Counted from the stretch's first letter, positions 31,603 through 40,943 are shown. The stretch: DNA of 64,000 nucleotides from CAZYTX01 sp964650485 (GCA_964650485.1 CAZYTX010000012.1:12381-76380), one strand, 5' to 3'. Numbers and translations are program-made. Notes: generated by a model not told the origin, from the letters alone.

Positions 31603-32505
31603 TCAGTCGCTCGGGGGCTCTTCGGCCGCCTCTTTGAGCTTCTCCGCCACCTCTTTGCCGCCGAACCTTGAGAGGGCCGCGGTGCCGAAGAGGATAAGCA
31701 CGAATGACGCGATCCTTATGCCGGCCTTTGTGGGGTCCTCGGGCAGGTACTCGGCCAGGACCACCATCCCGCCGATTATGGCCACCACCTTGTTTATGAC
31801 CGCTTCCAGGGCCACCACCACCAGGGCCTTGCCCCGCTGGAACCCGCCCTGCATGATTATCATGCCGAAGGCCTGGGTCACTATCAGCACCGGCAGACAG
31901 ATGCCGAACCCCACCAGCACGTAGTCGTGGTCCAGGTAGGTGAACATGGCCTTGGTGAAAAGCGCGCCAATGCCGATGAACAGCCCGGCCACCATGCCCA
32001 TGAGGGAGTCGGTCCTTATGCCGGCCAGCATGCCGCGCCTGCCCAGCACGTAAGCCAGACCCGAGAGCCCGAGCAGCACCAGGGTGGTGATGACCAGCGG
32101 ACCCACCTTAGGCAGCGGGGGGGGGCCTCCTTCCTCCGCGCTCACACCAAGGAGCACCATGCCCGAGAGCATGGCAAAGAAGGCCACCCACTCGACGGCG
32201 CGGATGTGCTCGCGCAGGTAGAACACGCTGAATATGGCCAGCACCGCAAGACCCACCCCCAGGGTGGGCTGGATGATGGATATGGGTGCGAACTTGGTGG
32301 AGACAAGGTAGAGGCCCCAGCCGCCAACCATGGCGCACAGACCCAGCAGCCACAGCCCGCTCTTCATGAAAGCAATGAAGGTCTCGCCCGCGGGGTGCTC
32401 GCCGATCTTGGGCAGCTCGGCCGCGCTCCGCTTCTGCAGGGCCAGCCCGAAGTTCATGAAGCTTGTGGCCACCGCGGCCAGCAGTATGGCAGTCCAGATT
32501 GGCAT
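31603..32505 (-). CDS. EamA/NIPA-like DMT-superfamily permease
   Basis: A 300-aa inner-membrane protein with about nine to ten membrane segments: AILLAAVATSFMNFGLALQK, SGLWLLGLCAMVGGWGLYLV, IQPTLGVGLAVLAIFSVFYL and so on, with an inverted-repeat layout. The Q-P-T-L-G-V-G and LREHIRAVEW stretch resembles the EamA/NIPA family (drug/metabolite or divalent-cation transporters). The substrate is unknown. A short acidic tail (KLKEAAEEPPSD) ends the protein. It lies 49 bases downstream of the TPR gene and could form a unit with it and the outer-membrane barrel gene. A good ribosome site (AAGGAGG) precedes the ATG. Confidence 0.8.
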   Translation of the reverse strand: MPIWTAILLAAVATSFMNFGLALQKRSAAELPKIGEHPAGETFIAFMKSGLWLLGLCAMVGGWGLYLVSTKFAPISIIQPTLGVGLAVLAIFSVFYLREHIRAVEWVAFFAMLSGMVLLGVSAEEGGPPPLPKVGPLVITTLVLLGLSGLAYVLGRRGMLAGIRTDSLMGMVAGLFIGIGALFTKAMFTYLDHDYVLVGFGICLPVLIVTQAFGMIIMQGGFQRGKALVVVALEAVINKVVAIIGGMVVLAEYLPEDPTKAGIRIASFVLILFGTAALSRFGGKEVAEKLKEAAEEPPSD

Positions 32506-32554
32506 GACTCCTCCTTACATAACCTCGCCCTCTTTAAGGGCATCATTCAGTCGG

Positions 32555-33382
32555 TTAACGCTTCGGATACTCCTTTCCCGTCCACTCTTTCCAGTATTCT
32601 CTGGCCGTCTTCTGCGAGAGCTTGTTGTAGGCCTCCTCGTCGGGCATCTTTTCCGGGTCCATCTTCAGGGCCTTGTCAAGCATGTCCAGGGCCTCTTCGG
32701 TCTTCCCCCGGTCGTGGTAGAACTCCGCGGCGTAAACGTAGTTGACCACGTAATTGGGGTTTTCCTCCATAGCCTTCTGTATTCTCTCGAAGTTCTGCGC
32801 CGGGTCCTGGCCCACCATCCTCGCCAGCCTGTCCGAGGTGCGCGAGGCCACCGCGCTCCAGTACCTTGCAGTGCCCCCGTAGCGGTAGTTGGGGTCGTGT
32901 TCTTCCACGTACTTCATGTGGCCCATGACGCTTATGAACATCCTCGCCTGGCTGAATATGCTGGCGTTCTCGTTCCTGGACGAGTCGTTTATGGCCACCC
33001 AGTAGTGCGCCGGCACCGACTCCTTGATCTCCAGCGCCTTCTCCGCGGCCTCCAGGCCCTTGTTGAAGTACACCGCACGTGCCTCGTAGTCCTCGTCCGT
33101 CTCCTTGGGCATTATGTCGCCTCGCATGAAGTACTCGTCGGCGAGCTCGATCCATATCTGGTCGTTATCCGGGTCGAGCTCGGCCGCTTTTTCCAGGTGC
33201 TTTATGGCCCGGTCCACGGTCTGCGTGGTAATCTCTTCGTCCACGGCCTGCCATGCCTTGTCTATGTGCTCCTGGGCCTCGGGGTTCTTGCTGACGGGCT
33301 TTTGCGGCTCCCGGGAGCCGGCAATACAGGGCAGAACAAGGACCGCGGCAAAAAGGGCCGCTGTCATCTTTTTGTTTTTCAT
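32555..33382 (-). CDS. exported TPR-repeat protein
   Basis: A 275-aa periplasmic repeat protein. The ATG at 33382 was chosen because AGGAGG precedes it and it opens the signal peptide (MTAALFAAVLVLPCIAGS). TPR units follow across most of the mature protein: IKHLEKAAELDPDNDQIWIE, AVYFNKGLEAAEKALEIKES, IQKAMEENPNYVVNYVYAAE and EALDMLDKALKMDPEKMPDE. TPR proteins are usually scaffolds; the partner is unknown. It lies 84 bases downstream of the outer-membrane barrel gene and 49 bases upstream of a permease gene on the same strand, so a joint envelope function is plausible but unproven. Confidence 0.83.
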   Translation of the reverse strand: MKNKKMTAALFAAVLVLPCIAGSREPQKPVSKNPEAQEHIDKAWQAVDEEITTQTVDRAIKHLEKAAELDPDNDQIWIELADEYFMRGDIMPKETDEDYEARAVYFNKGLEAAEKALEIKESVPAHYWVAINDSSRNENASIFSQARMFISVMGHMKYVEEHDPNYRYGGTARYWSAVASRTSDRLARMVGQDPAQNFERIQKAMEENPNYVVNYVYAAEFYHDRGKTEEALDMLDKALKMDPEKMPDEEAYNKLSQKTAREYWKEWTGKEYPKR

Positions 33383-33466
33383 CACCGTCCTCCTTTTGTT
33401 TTTGCTTTTTCCACTCATATTTTACCCAAGGAGTCATTATTTTTCACTTTAACCCTCCTCGCTCCT

Positions 33467-36037
33467 TCAGAAGGCCACGTTTGCCTGGTGGATGATGGCC
33501 TGCTCCTCTACGCTCCAGCCCCACTCGAAGGTGACGATGACAAAGGGGGGCTTGTGTATCCTGTAACTGAACCCGTATCCGTGGTGCCAGGGCCCCTCCC
33601 ATCCCTCTCGCACAAGGAGGTCGTCCATGACCACCCCGATGTCGTAGAAGAGCGCCATGTCCTCGAAATGCCACCAGCGCCAGCGGTACTCGATGTTTGC
33701 GTAGACCGCATCGTGGTCCCGGAAGCGCTTGGAGGTGTAGCCCTTGACGCTGAGTGACGAGCCGATGTAGTTCAAGTCGTAAAAGGGCACGTCAAGCATC
33801 TCTCTCCCCTTGTAGTTTATCTCGTCGGCAAAGAGCTTCTGGAAAACAACCCTCCCGGCAAGGGACCTGTTCTTGTCCTCGCCTATGAACTTGGTGAGGA
33901 AGGTGCGCCTGGGGTTTACGTTCTCGTCCAGCCAGGGGATGGGGTTCAGAAAGCCCGGGTGCCAGTAGGCCCTGAGGTCCAGGGTGGCGTTCAAGTAATC
34001 GTAGTCCGCGCCGAACGCGGAGCTCACCACCAGCGCGGAGAGCTCCTGGTAGTTGCCGAACTTGGGTAAAAAGCGCGCGTCCTTCATGTCCCGGAAAAGC
34101 GAGACCTGGACGTAGTTGTGGTTGCCCCCCTGCATGCCGTAGACCGCGGGGCCCCAGCGCTCGCCCTCGAGCTCCGCGTCCTCCCCGAAGTGCTTCTCGA
34201 TGGAGGGGGCGCCCTCGCCGGTGCGCGGCTCGATGCCGCTGTCAATCTGGATGTCCTTGTAGCCCAGCTTGATGTCGGCGCCGTATACTCTCGCGAAATA
34301 CTTGCTGAAGGTCACGTTGACCTCGTTCCTCCGCCACCAGTAATAGGTCTTGTGCTCGATGTCGGTCTCGTTGCCCTGGCCGTAGTACGGCTCCGCGGGG
34401 AACGACGATATACGGGGAGCTATCTCGAAGTCGTCCGCCCCTTTGATGAACCTGAGGTTTGCAAAGGTGAGCTCGTAGGCCGCGTACCCCCTGTCGGTCC
34501 AGAGCGCCAGGAACCCCATGAAGCTGCCGGTGTCCAGGAAGTCGTAGTCCGCATAGCTCACACCCGGGCCCACGCCCAGCAGGTTGGGGTCAATGATAAA
34601 GCTCGGAGAGAGGAACCGGCTCACCATGGCGCCTTTTTCCTTCTTGCGGTAAAAGTAGCCCGGCCGCTCTTCCCTGGTGTCCGGTGTATCCGGCCCGTCC
34701 GGGTTTACGCTCCACAGCTCGTGCTTGTTAATGGTCACCTTCATGGGGCTCTGGTACATGTCCACCAGCTTGTCCTCCAGGCCTTGGTAGTAAGCGCTGG
34801 AGGTCGGGAACACCGCGAAGCGGACCGGGAAGGGGTCGAACCCGGCCTTCTGCAGGTCCCGGATGATGTAGCCGAACTTGCCCATCATGCCCACGCAGTC
34901 CTCGGGTGGGTCGGCCTTGTTCTCGCGGTCCGCGTAAAACAGGTCCCGGTGCAGCCCGGTGAAGCGGTCCAGCCCCAGGTGCACCATGATGGTGCCGGCG
35001 CGTCCGGTCACCGCGGCCCACTCGGTGGGCCCGTAGTCCATGTGCAGCTCGGAGGGGCTCATGTGCCCGTCCACCAGCTCGCCCCGCAAGTTGTGCTGGC
35101 TGTAGAACTTCATGCCCCGGCCGTCCTCGCAGAGGTCTATGCCCATTATAAGGTGGCTTATATTGAAGCTCTCCCCCCAGTTGACCGCGCCCCTGGCCTT
35201 TAAGTTGTACTCGATATGGTATGGGTAGAAGACGACCCGGTTGTAGGTGCGTATCTGCACGCCGCCCCAGGTCTCCAGCACGGTCTCGAACTCCTTTATC
35301 ACCCGCACCGGACCGGCCCGCACGCCCCGCAGGAAATGCTCGTAAAATCGGTCGCCGAGACCGTACTCGGCTATGCCCATGCCCACCAGCACCTTGGTGT
35401 AGAGCTTCATGCGATCCACCACGTCGGGCAAAAGCTCTCCCTCGTCCTTTGCCTGCAGCCGATCGAAGTTCACCGGGTTGCCCTCCACGTACCCGGCCTC
35501 GTACCCGCGGCCCTCGATCACGCCCTCGCCCTTCTGTCGCACGTACCTCGTATCCTGCGGCGGTGAGCCGCTTTCCATCGCACATACGTATACGTACAGG
35601 AGCCCGCCCTCGCGGTCCCCGATCTCGATCTCGTCGCAGGCCCTGCTGCCGGGCGGGCCGGAGCCGGCCGGGGCCTTGCGGCCGGCGGAGGAGGCCATGA
35701 AGGCGAGCTCGTCGTCCTGGTCGAGCGCGGGGTCGGGGTCGGGCTTTGCCTTCGGCCCCGAGTCGAAAGCGTATGAGAGCACCCTGTCCCAGCGGGTCCA
35801 GCTCCGGTACACCAGGACCTCCCTGCGCTCGTCCACCTGGAAGACCGCCTCTTCAAAGCCGCGGCCGTCCCAGGAGAACACCCTGAGGTCTTCCGCCGGC
35901 TCTCCCAGAATGGATGGGAGCTTGTCGCCCCTTATCACCACCGGGTCGATATTGGCCGGCTCTCGGGCTGATGCGAGCGAGAATAGAGCGGACGTCGCGA
36001 GGGCTGCAAGGGATAAAATTACCGCCGTCATCTTCAT
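33467..36037 (-). CDS. outer-membrane protein with Omp85-like C-terminal barrel and novel N-terminal region
   Basis: An 856-aa exported protein. The ATG at 36037 starts a signal peptide (VILSLAALATSALFSLASA). Residues of about 25-140 form a beta-rich module (VVIRGDKLPSILGEPAEDLR, FQVDERREVLVY, LDQDDELAFMA), also found in decayed form at 12692-13137. Residues of about 140-560 are not recognised. From about 575 to the end the pattern is that of an outer-membrane barrel: alternating strands, SSLSVKGYTSKRFRD and IEYRWRWWHFEDMALFYDIG as in the last strands of BamA/TamA-type proteins, and a terminal Phe (HQANVAF). No POTRA repeats are evident, so it is not a standard assembly factor. Co-directional with the TPR and permease genes. 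Confidence 0.75.
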   Translation of the reverse strand: MKMTAVILSLAALATSALFSLASAREPANIDPVVIRGDKLPSILGEPAEDLRVFSWDGRGFEEAVFQVDERREVLVYRSWTRWDRVLSYAFDSGPKAKPDPDPALDQDDELAFMASSAGRKAPAGSGPPGSRACDEIEIGDREGGLLYVYVCAMESGSPPQDTRYVRQKGEGVIEGRGYEAGYVEGNPVNFDRLQAKDEGELLPDVVDRMKLYTKVLVGMGIAEYGLGDRFYEHFLRGVRAGPVRVIKEFETVLETWGGVQIRTYNRVVFYPYHIEYNLKARGAVNWGESFNISHLIMGIDLCEDGRGMKFYSQHNLRGELVDGHMSPSELHMDYGPTEWAAVTGRAGTIMVHLGLDRFTGLHRDLFYADRENKADPPEDCVGMMGKFGYIIRDLQKAGFDPFPVRFAVFPTSSAYYQGLEDKLVDMYQSPMKVTINKHELWSVNPDGPDTPDTREERPGYFYRKKEKGAMVSRFLSPSFIIDPNLLGVGPGVSYADYDFLDTGSFMGFLALWTDRGYAAYELTFANLRFIKGADDFEIAPRISSFPAEPYYGQGNETDIEHKTYYWWRRNEVNVTFSKYFARVYGADIKLGYKDIQIDSGIEPRTGEGAPSIEKHFGEDAELEGERWGPAVYGMQGGNHNYVQVSLFRDMKDARFLPKFGNYQELSALVVSSAFGADYDYLNATLDLRAYWHPGFLNPIPWLDENVNPRRTFLTKFIGEDKNRSLAGRVVFQKLFADEINYKGREMLDVPFYDLNYIGSSLSVKGYTSKRFRDHDAVYANIEYRWRWWHFEDMALFYDIGVVMDDLLVREGWEGPWHHGYGFSYRIHKPPFVIVTFEWGWSVEEQAIIHQANVAF

Positions 36038-36190
36038 AGTGACACCTTGAATCGTTTTATCACTCGGGGCTTGGAGAGCGCTTTTAGATTCTTTCCAACG
36101 CCGCAATCTAATCACACCTGCGGGGTTTAATCAAGGGGAGCGGCTTACCGCGGGCATGTGCGGACCGGGAAGTCCTCGCCCGGAGCAAAG

Positions 36191-37015
36191 TCACGAGCTC
36201 TCGGCCCTTGCCAGCCGGTCGCGGAGCGCGTCTCCCAGGAAGTTGAACGACAGCACCGTGGCCATGATGGCGATACCCGGGAACACTGCGATGTGGGGAG
36301 CGGTGCGCAGGAATGATGTGCCGTCGGAGAGCATGGCGCCCCAGGTGGGCACGTCCTGGGGACCGAGTCCCAGGAATGAGAGGGAGGCCTCGGCAAGGAT
36401 GGCCCCGGCCATGCCGAAGGTGGCCTGGATAACCACCGGGGTCAGGGTGTTGGGCACGAGGTGGCGGGCGATGATCCTTGCCGTGCCCGCGCCCATGGAC
36501 CTCGCAGCCTCCACGTAGCCGCGCTCCCGCTCCACCAGCACCTGGCCGCGGACCAGCCGGGCGTAGCCCACCCATCCCCTGGCGGAGAGTGCGATGATCA
36601 CGTTTATCACCCCCGGACCCGCGACCGCGGTCAGCGCTATAGCCAGCAGTATGCCGGGGAAGGCCAGCAGCACGTCCACCACCCGCATGAGGCCCTGGTC
36701 CCACAGACCTCCCTTTATGCCGGCGAGCGCGCCGGCCACGTAGCCTATGAAGGCCGAGAGCAGCACCGTGCCGGCGCCCACCACCACCGACACCCTGGCC
36801 CCGTATATCATCCTGGACAGTATGTCGCGGCCGTGCTTGTCCCGGCCCAGGGGGTGGTCGAAAGACGGCGCGGAAAGCCCCTTGCAAAGCTCCATCTCCC
36901 CCGGGTCACGGGGCGCCAGCCACGGGCTCAGCGCCGCGCACAGGATTACTACAGCGGCAATCACCAGCCCGGCCGCGGCCGCGGCCCTGCGCGCTCTTTG
37001 CCTTTGGTCATTCAT
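36191..37015 (-). CDS. ABC transporter permease, DppC/OppC type
   Basis: A 274-aa inner-membrane permease of the peptide/nickel ABC family. Typical order: N-terminal helix (AAGLVIAAVVILCAALSPWLA), the HPLGRDKHGRDILSRMIYGA signature, and the cytoplasmic EAA loop YVEAARSMGAGTARIIARHL that contacts the ATPase. Its start overlaps the end of the DppB-like gene by 4 bases. No substrate-binding protein or ATPase subunits lie in this window, so the system is incomplete here. Substrate unresolved: dipeptides, oligopeptides and nickel are possibilities. Confidence 0.93.
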   Translation of the reverse strand: MNDQRQRARRAAAAAGLVIAAVVILCAALSPWLAPRDPGEMELCKGLSAPSFDHPLGRDKHGRDILSRMIYGARVSVVVGAGTVLLSAFIGYVAGALAGIKGGLWDQGLMRVVDVLLAFPGILLAIALTAVAGPGVINVIIALSARGWVGYARLVRGQVLVERERGYVEAARSMGAGTARIIARHLVPNTLTPVVIQATFGMAGAILAEASLSFLGLGPQDVPTWGAMLSDGTSFLRTAPHIAVFPGIAIMATVLSFNFLGDALRDRLARAESS

Positions 37016-37935
37016 TTTCCCGAGAGCCTCACCCTGGGGTCGGCGACGCCGTAGAGAAGATCGGTGGCGAGGTTTATGAGCACGTACGAGAGCGCGATGA
37101 ATATCACCGTGCCCTGCACCAGGGGGAAGTCGCGTGCGTTGATGGCGTCTATGAGGAGCCTGCCCAGGCCCGGCCAGGCGAATATGGTCTCGGTGATGAT
37201 GGCGCCCGATAGAAGTGCCCCGGCCTGAAGGCCCACGATGGATATGACCGGGATGAGCGCGTTCCTGAGCGCGTGCTTTGTTATGACCGCGGCCTCGGAA
37301 AGGCCCTTGCCACGGGCGGTCTGCACGTAGCTCTCCTCCATGGCCTCCAAGAGGCCCCCCCGCAGCATACGGGAAACTATTGCGGCCATGCCCGTGCCCA
37401 GGGTGAGCGCCGGCAGCAAAAGGTGCGAGAGCCCGTCCCTCCCGGACACCGGGGTCCAGCCCAGCTTGATGGAAAAGACCAAAATGAGCATGGGGCCCAG
37501 CCAGAAGGTGGGCATGCTCACGCCCAGGAGCGAGAACCCCATGGCGCCGGCGTCCACGCCCGACCCTTTCCGCACCGCGGCAGCTATGCCGAGCGGTATG
37601 GAGATGGAAAGGGACACCAGGAGCGCGGCCAGGGCGAGCTGGGCAGTGGCCCCGAGCCGGCCCAGGACCTCGGCCGTCACCGGCCGGTGGTAGAAGATGG
37701 ACTCCAGCCTGCCCGAGAAAAGGTCCCTGATGAAATAAAAGAACTGCAAGTGCAAAGGCTCGTCAAGGTGCAGCGCCTCCCGCAGGGCCTCGCGGTCCGC
37801 GGCCGCGGCCCGCTCTCCCAGCATCACCTCCACCGGGTCGCCCGGCACCATGTGCATGAGAAGGAAGACCAGAACCACCACCCCCGCGGCCACGGGTATA
37901 CTGAGCGCGATGCGCCTTATAACGTACCTGCCCAT
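37012..37935 (-). CDS. ABC transporter permease, DppB/OppB type
   Basis: A 307-aa permease, partner of the DppC-like protein. It begins MGRYVIRRIALSIPVAAGVV with the usual FLLMHMVPGDPVEVMLGE, and carries the EAA loop YVQTARGKGLSEAAVITKHA. It ends with the GLGRLLIDAINARDFPLVQG segment and TDLLYGVADPRVRL typical of the family. The stop overlaps the start of the DppC-like gene by 4 bases. The LysE-type gene ends 33 bases upstream on the same strand, an unusual neighbour that may share a transcript. Confidence 0.94.
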   Translation of the reverse strand: MGRYVIRRIALSIPVAAGVVVLVFLLMHMVPGDPVEVMLGERAAAADREALREALHLDEPLHLQFFYFIRDLFSGRLESIFYHRPVTAEVLGRLGATAQLALAALLVSLSISIPLGIAAAVRKGSGVDAGAMGFSLLGVSMPTFWLGPMLILVFSIKLGWTPVSGRDGLSHLLLPALTLGTGMAAIVSRMLRGGLLEAMEESYVQTARGKGLSEAAVITKHALRNALIPVISIVGLQAGALLSGAIITETIFAWPGLGRLLIDAINARDFPLVQGTVIFIALSYVLINLATDLLYGVADPRVRLSGK

Positions 37936-37968
37936 AGTCCATTTGGCAGTTTAGAGCAAAGGCAAGCC

Positions 37969-38619
37969 TCAGGCAATCCCCATGGCGGTGAACACGGCTT
38001 TTACCATGAAGTAGCCGGAGAAGTAGATGAGCGCCAGGCCGCACACTATGAAGACCCCCTGCTGCAGCCTGGCCCCGAAGAAGCGGCCGCCGCCGAAGGA
38101 GAGGGCGGAGAGGAAGTAGTACCATATAAGGTCGCACGACCAGTGGGCCGCGACCAGTATGCCGAAGCCTATGAGGCCGAACTGGAGCGACTGCGACACC
38201 AGGGCCGCGCCCACCGTGGCCCACCATACCAGGAAGTATGGGTTTCCCGCGGAGAGCAGTATCCCGGCCAGGAAGGGGGACCTGGTGTACCCGGCCATCT
38301 TGGTCTCCGCTGCCGCCGAGTCCACCTTGTTGTAATCCCGCAGCATAGACGACCCCATCCACAAAAGTATGAGACCGCCGGCCAGCCCGATCCCGATCTT
38401 TACGGGCGCCAGCTTGAACAGTGCCCCCGCGCCGAAGTAGATAAGCGCCATCAGGGGGAGCTCGATCACCCCGTGCCCTATTGACACCCAGGCCCCCGCG
38501 TGCGGGCTCTCCGAGCCCCTGGCCATGGTAACAGCGGTCACCGGCCCGGGCATGAGCACCCCGGAGAGCGAGACGCCAACCACCGAGACGATGAAAGTTA
38601 TTACCTCGAAGCCGTCCAT
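37969..38619 (-). CDS. LysE-family amino-acid exporter
   Basis: A 216-aa inner-membrane protein with six predicted helices. The family signature MPGPVTAVTMARGSESPHAG occurs in the first loop, and LLSAGNPYFLVWWATVG near the middle is the NP-containing motif of LysE/RhtB proteins. It probably exports an amino acid or a similar metabolite; the actual substrate is not evident. It is the first gene of the LysE-DppB-DppC run. Upstream lies a palindromic repeat and the divergent acyl-CoA dehydrogenase gene. Confidence 0.88.
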   Translation of the reverse strand: MDGFEVITFIVSVVGVSLSGVLMPGPVTAVTMARGSESPHAGAWVSIGHGVIELPLMALIYFGAGALFKLAPVKIGIGLAGGLILLWMGSSMLRDYNKVDSAAAETKMAGYTRSPFLAGILLSAGNPYFLVWWATVGAALVSQSLQFGLIGFGILVAAHWSCDLIWYYFLSALSFGGGRFFGARLQQGVFIVCGLALIYFSGYFMVKAVFTAMGIA

Positions 38620-38640
38620 GAAAGACCTTCCGCTATTAAT

Positions 38641-38702
38641 TTACCATAAAGGCGCGAAGACACGAAGAGCTGTTTATTGTGCGCTTTCTTACTTTGTGGT
38701 AA
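38641..38702. repeat. palindromic intergenic repeat (CCATAAAGGCGCGAAG type)
   Basis: TTACCATAAAGGCGCGAAGA (38641-38660) pairs imperfectly with GCGCTTTCTTACTTTGTGGTAA (about 38681-38702). It occupies the divergent gap before the acyl-CoA dehydrogenase gene and belongs to the same family as 31534, 39920 and 46976. Confidence 0.55.
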
Positions 38703-38729
38703 AAAAAACCCTCCAGGGAGGCCCTTTGG

Positions 38730-39887
38730 ATGGAATTCGAGCTCACCCCGGAGCAAAAGGAGGTGCGCGATCTTGCAAGGAGGTTCGCCGCGGATGAGAT
38801 CGCGCCTACGGTCGAGGATAATGAGCGCGAGCACCGCTTCCCCAAGGACCTCATCAGTAAGATGGGCGAGCTGGGCTTTTTCGGGGCCTCATTCCCCGAG
38901 GAGTACGGGGGCACGGGCATGGGGTACCTGTGCCATGCCATCATCTGCGAGGAGGTCTCCCGGGCGCACTCGTCTTTGCGCACCCCCTTTAACATGCAGG
39001 CCATGACCTGCGCAGGTTCCATATTCGAGTACGGGTCCCCGGAGCAGAAGCAAAAGTACCTGAAAGCGCTTATCAGTGCTGAGAAGACCGGGCTGTTCGC
39101 CATCACCGAGCCGGACGTGGGCTCGGACGTCTCTGCTATAACCTGCCGGGCTGAGCGGAAGGGCGATTGCTACATCGTAAACGGGTCCAAGACCTGGATA
39201 TCGAACGCCACCGTGTTCGACGCGGGCGTGGTGTTCGTAAAGACAGACCCCGAGGCCGGCCGGCGGGGCATATCCGCACTCATCATCGAGCCGGACACGC
39301 CCGGGCTCTCCGCGGCTGAGATCACCCCCAAGATGGGGCACCACTGCTCTCCCACGGGTACCCTTTTCTTCGAGGATGCCGAAGTGCCCGCGGAGAACCT
39401 CCTGGGCGTGGAGAACCAGGGTTTCAAGCTGTGCATGAAGGCCCTGGACAGGGGCAGGCTCTCGGTTGCCGCGGGCGCGGTGGGGGTGGCCCAGGCGTGC
39501 CTGGACGTCTCGGTGGACTATGCAAACCAGCGCCTCCAGTTCGGACGGCCCATAGCCCGGTACCAGATGGTCCAGCAAAAGATTGCCGACATGGCCGCGG
39601 GGGTGGACGCGGCCCGGCTGCTGCTCTACCGCTCGGGCTTCATCAAAGACCGGGGCAGGAGGGACACCCTGGAGAGCGCGGTGGCAAAGTACGTGGCCTC
39701 CGAGGTCGCGGTAAAGAGCGCCAACGACGCGGTGGAGATATTCGGGGGCAACGCCTACTCGGAGGAGTATCCGGTCTCACGGCTGCTCCGCGACGCAAAG
39801 CTCTACCAGATCGGCGAAGGGGCGTCCAACATCATGAGGAGGATCATCGCCGCGGACGCGCTGGGAATAAAGAAGGCAAACCAGTAG
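38730..39887 (+). CDS. acyl-CoA dehydrogenase
   Basis: Flavoprotein of 385 aa oxidising an acyl-CoA to the 2-enoyl-CoA, with electrons passing to electron-transfer flavoprotein. Domains: N-terminal helices (MEFELTPEQKEVRDLARRFA), FAD-contacting AITEPDVGSDVSA (about residue 127) and SKTWISNATVFD, and C-terminal helices with the catalytic-Glu segment LYQIGEGASNIMRRII near residue 365. FGGNAYSEEYPVSRLLRDAK is typical of short- and medium-chain members. Chain-length preference is not determinable. A GGGAGG ribosome site precedes the ATG. No other beta-oxidation genes are adjacent. Confidence 0.94.
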   Translation: MEFELTPEQKEVRDLARRFAADEIAPTVEDNEREHRFPKDLISKMGELGFFGASFPEEYGGTGMGYLCHAIICEEVSRAHSSLRTPFNMQAMTCAGSIFEYGSPEQKQKYLKALISAEKTGLFAITEPDVGSDVSAITCRAERKGDCYIVNGSKTWISNATVFDAGVVFVKTDPEAGRRGISALIIEPDTPGLSAAEITPKMGHHCSPTGTLFFEDAEVPAENLLGVENQGFKLCMKALDRGRLSVAAGAVGVAQACLDVSVDYANQRLQFGRPIARYQMVQQKIADMAAGVDAARLLLYRSGFIKDRGRRDTLESAVAKYVASEVAVKSANDAVEIFGGNAYSEEYPVSRLLRDAKLYQIGEGASNIMRRIIAADALGIKKANQ

Positions 39888-39919
39888 GACCGGCCTTGTG
39901 AGTTTGAACAGACTTTTAT

Positions 39920-40169
39920 CACGCAAAGGCGCAGAGGTGTATAGATTCTTTAGGGGGAAAGCCCCGCAATGGGCTTAAGGCCTGGGAGAGTCGGTCCCCC
40001 AAACCTCCAAGCCCTGACTTGCCCGCCGCACTTGCGCACTAAGGTAGGCGGGAAGGACGGCAAAAAAAGAGCAGACTCGATCCCAAGGAAAGGGTCATAA
40101 AAAGTAATAGAGCTAATGAAATCAAAAGACAAGAATTTACTTTTTATTTTTTCTTTGCGCCTTTGCGTG
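39920..40169. repeat. gap with long-range inverted CACGCAAAGGCGC arms
   Basis: CACGCAAAGGCGCAGAG (39920-39936) is inverted at 40152-40169 (TCTTTGCGCCTTTGCGTG). The space between holds AACCTCCAAGCCCTGAC (40002-40018), also found near 46845-46862. No gene is seen in the 289-base gap between the dehydrogenase and the next membrane protein. Confidence 0.55.
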
Positions 40170-40176
40170 AAATACA

Positions 40177-40943
40177 ATGCAGAATACGGACGCCAAGCGT
40201 TTTTTAAAGGCCCTGGCGCCGTGGGTCATATCCGGGGGTCTTCTTTGCTACGTGCTTGTGACCCAGGACCTGGCCGCTGTCTACGAGTCCATGAGGCAGG
40301 CCCGCATCATGCCCTTTGCAGCATGGGTCATTGTGTTCGTGGTGTTCTGGCTCGTTTCCGAGGCCCTGTTCCTCTTCCTCTGCCTTGGCTGGTTCGTGTC
40401 CGCGGACGACCCCGGCCATGGAAAAGGACCGCCCAGGACCGTGCACGACTACGGTTTCAGGTTCTTTGACATGGTGCGGGCCAGGGCGGCCTCCTACCTT
40501 CTCACCATGCTCAACTTCATAGTGGGTTACGGCGGGCTGGTGGTGTATTTTCGCAGGCGCTTCGGCATACCATACGGCAGGAGCTTTGCGGTGATGCTGA
40601 ACGAGCTCCTGCACGAGCTGGCATCGCTGGGCATACTGGCCATGGCCGCGGTGGCGCTTTTGCCCGCGGAGCTGGTCCCGGAGGGCGCGCACATGCAGGT
40701 GGAACTGGCATCCGTGGTGGGCGCGGGCGCGCTGCTTTTCTACGGCATATGTTTCGCGGCTGCACGTCTCGCGCGCTTTCTTCCCTCAAGGCTCCGTGCC
40801 ATGGAGAACGTGTTCACGCCCTTTTCCTGGTGGGGCTGCCCTTTTTCACCCGTGCATCCGGGGAGATGTTCATGGAGGAGACCGAAAAGGGGGAGGTCTC
40901 CGCTGAAGAGGGTGTGCTTGACAAAGAAGGTTTAATTCATTAA
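40177..40943 (+). pseudogene. flippase/LPG-synthase-like membrane protein with apparent frameshift
   Basis: The frame from ATG 40177 gives a membrane protein with about five helices (ALAPWVISGGLLCYVLV, WVIVFVVFWLVSEALFLFL, SYLLTMLNFIVGYGGLVVYF) reminiscent of the AglD/LPG-synthase membrane region. After MENVFTPF (about 40825) this frame becomes Arg-rich nonsense and stops at 40935. The neighbouring frame continues sensibly as FLVGLPFFTRASGEMFMEE, then TEKGEVSAEEGVLDKEG, to a stop at 40943. A one-base indel near 40815-40830 therefore probably breaks the gene, perhaps with loss of internal sequence, since the family is normally longer. An assembly error is the alternative. Confidence 0.6.
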
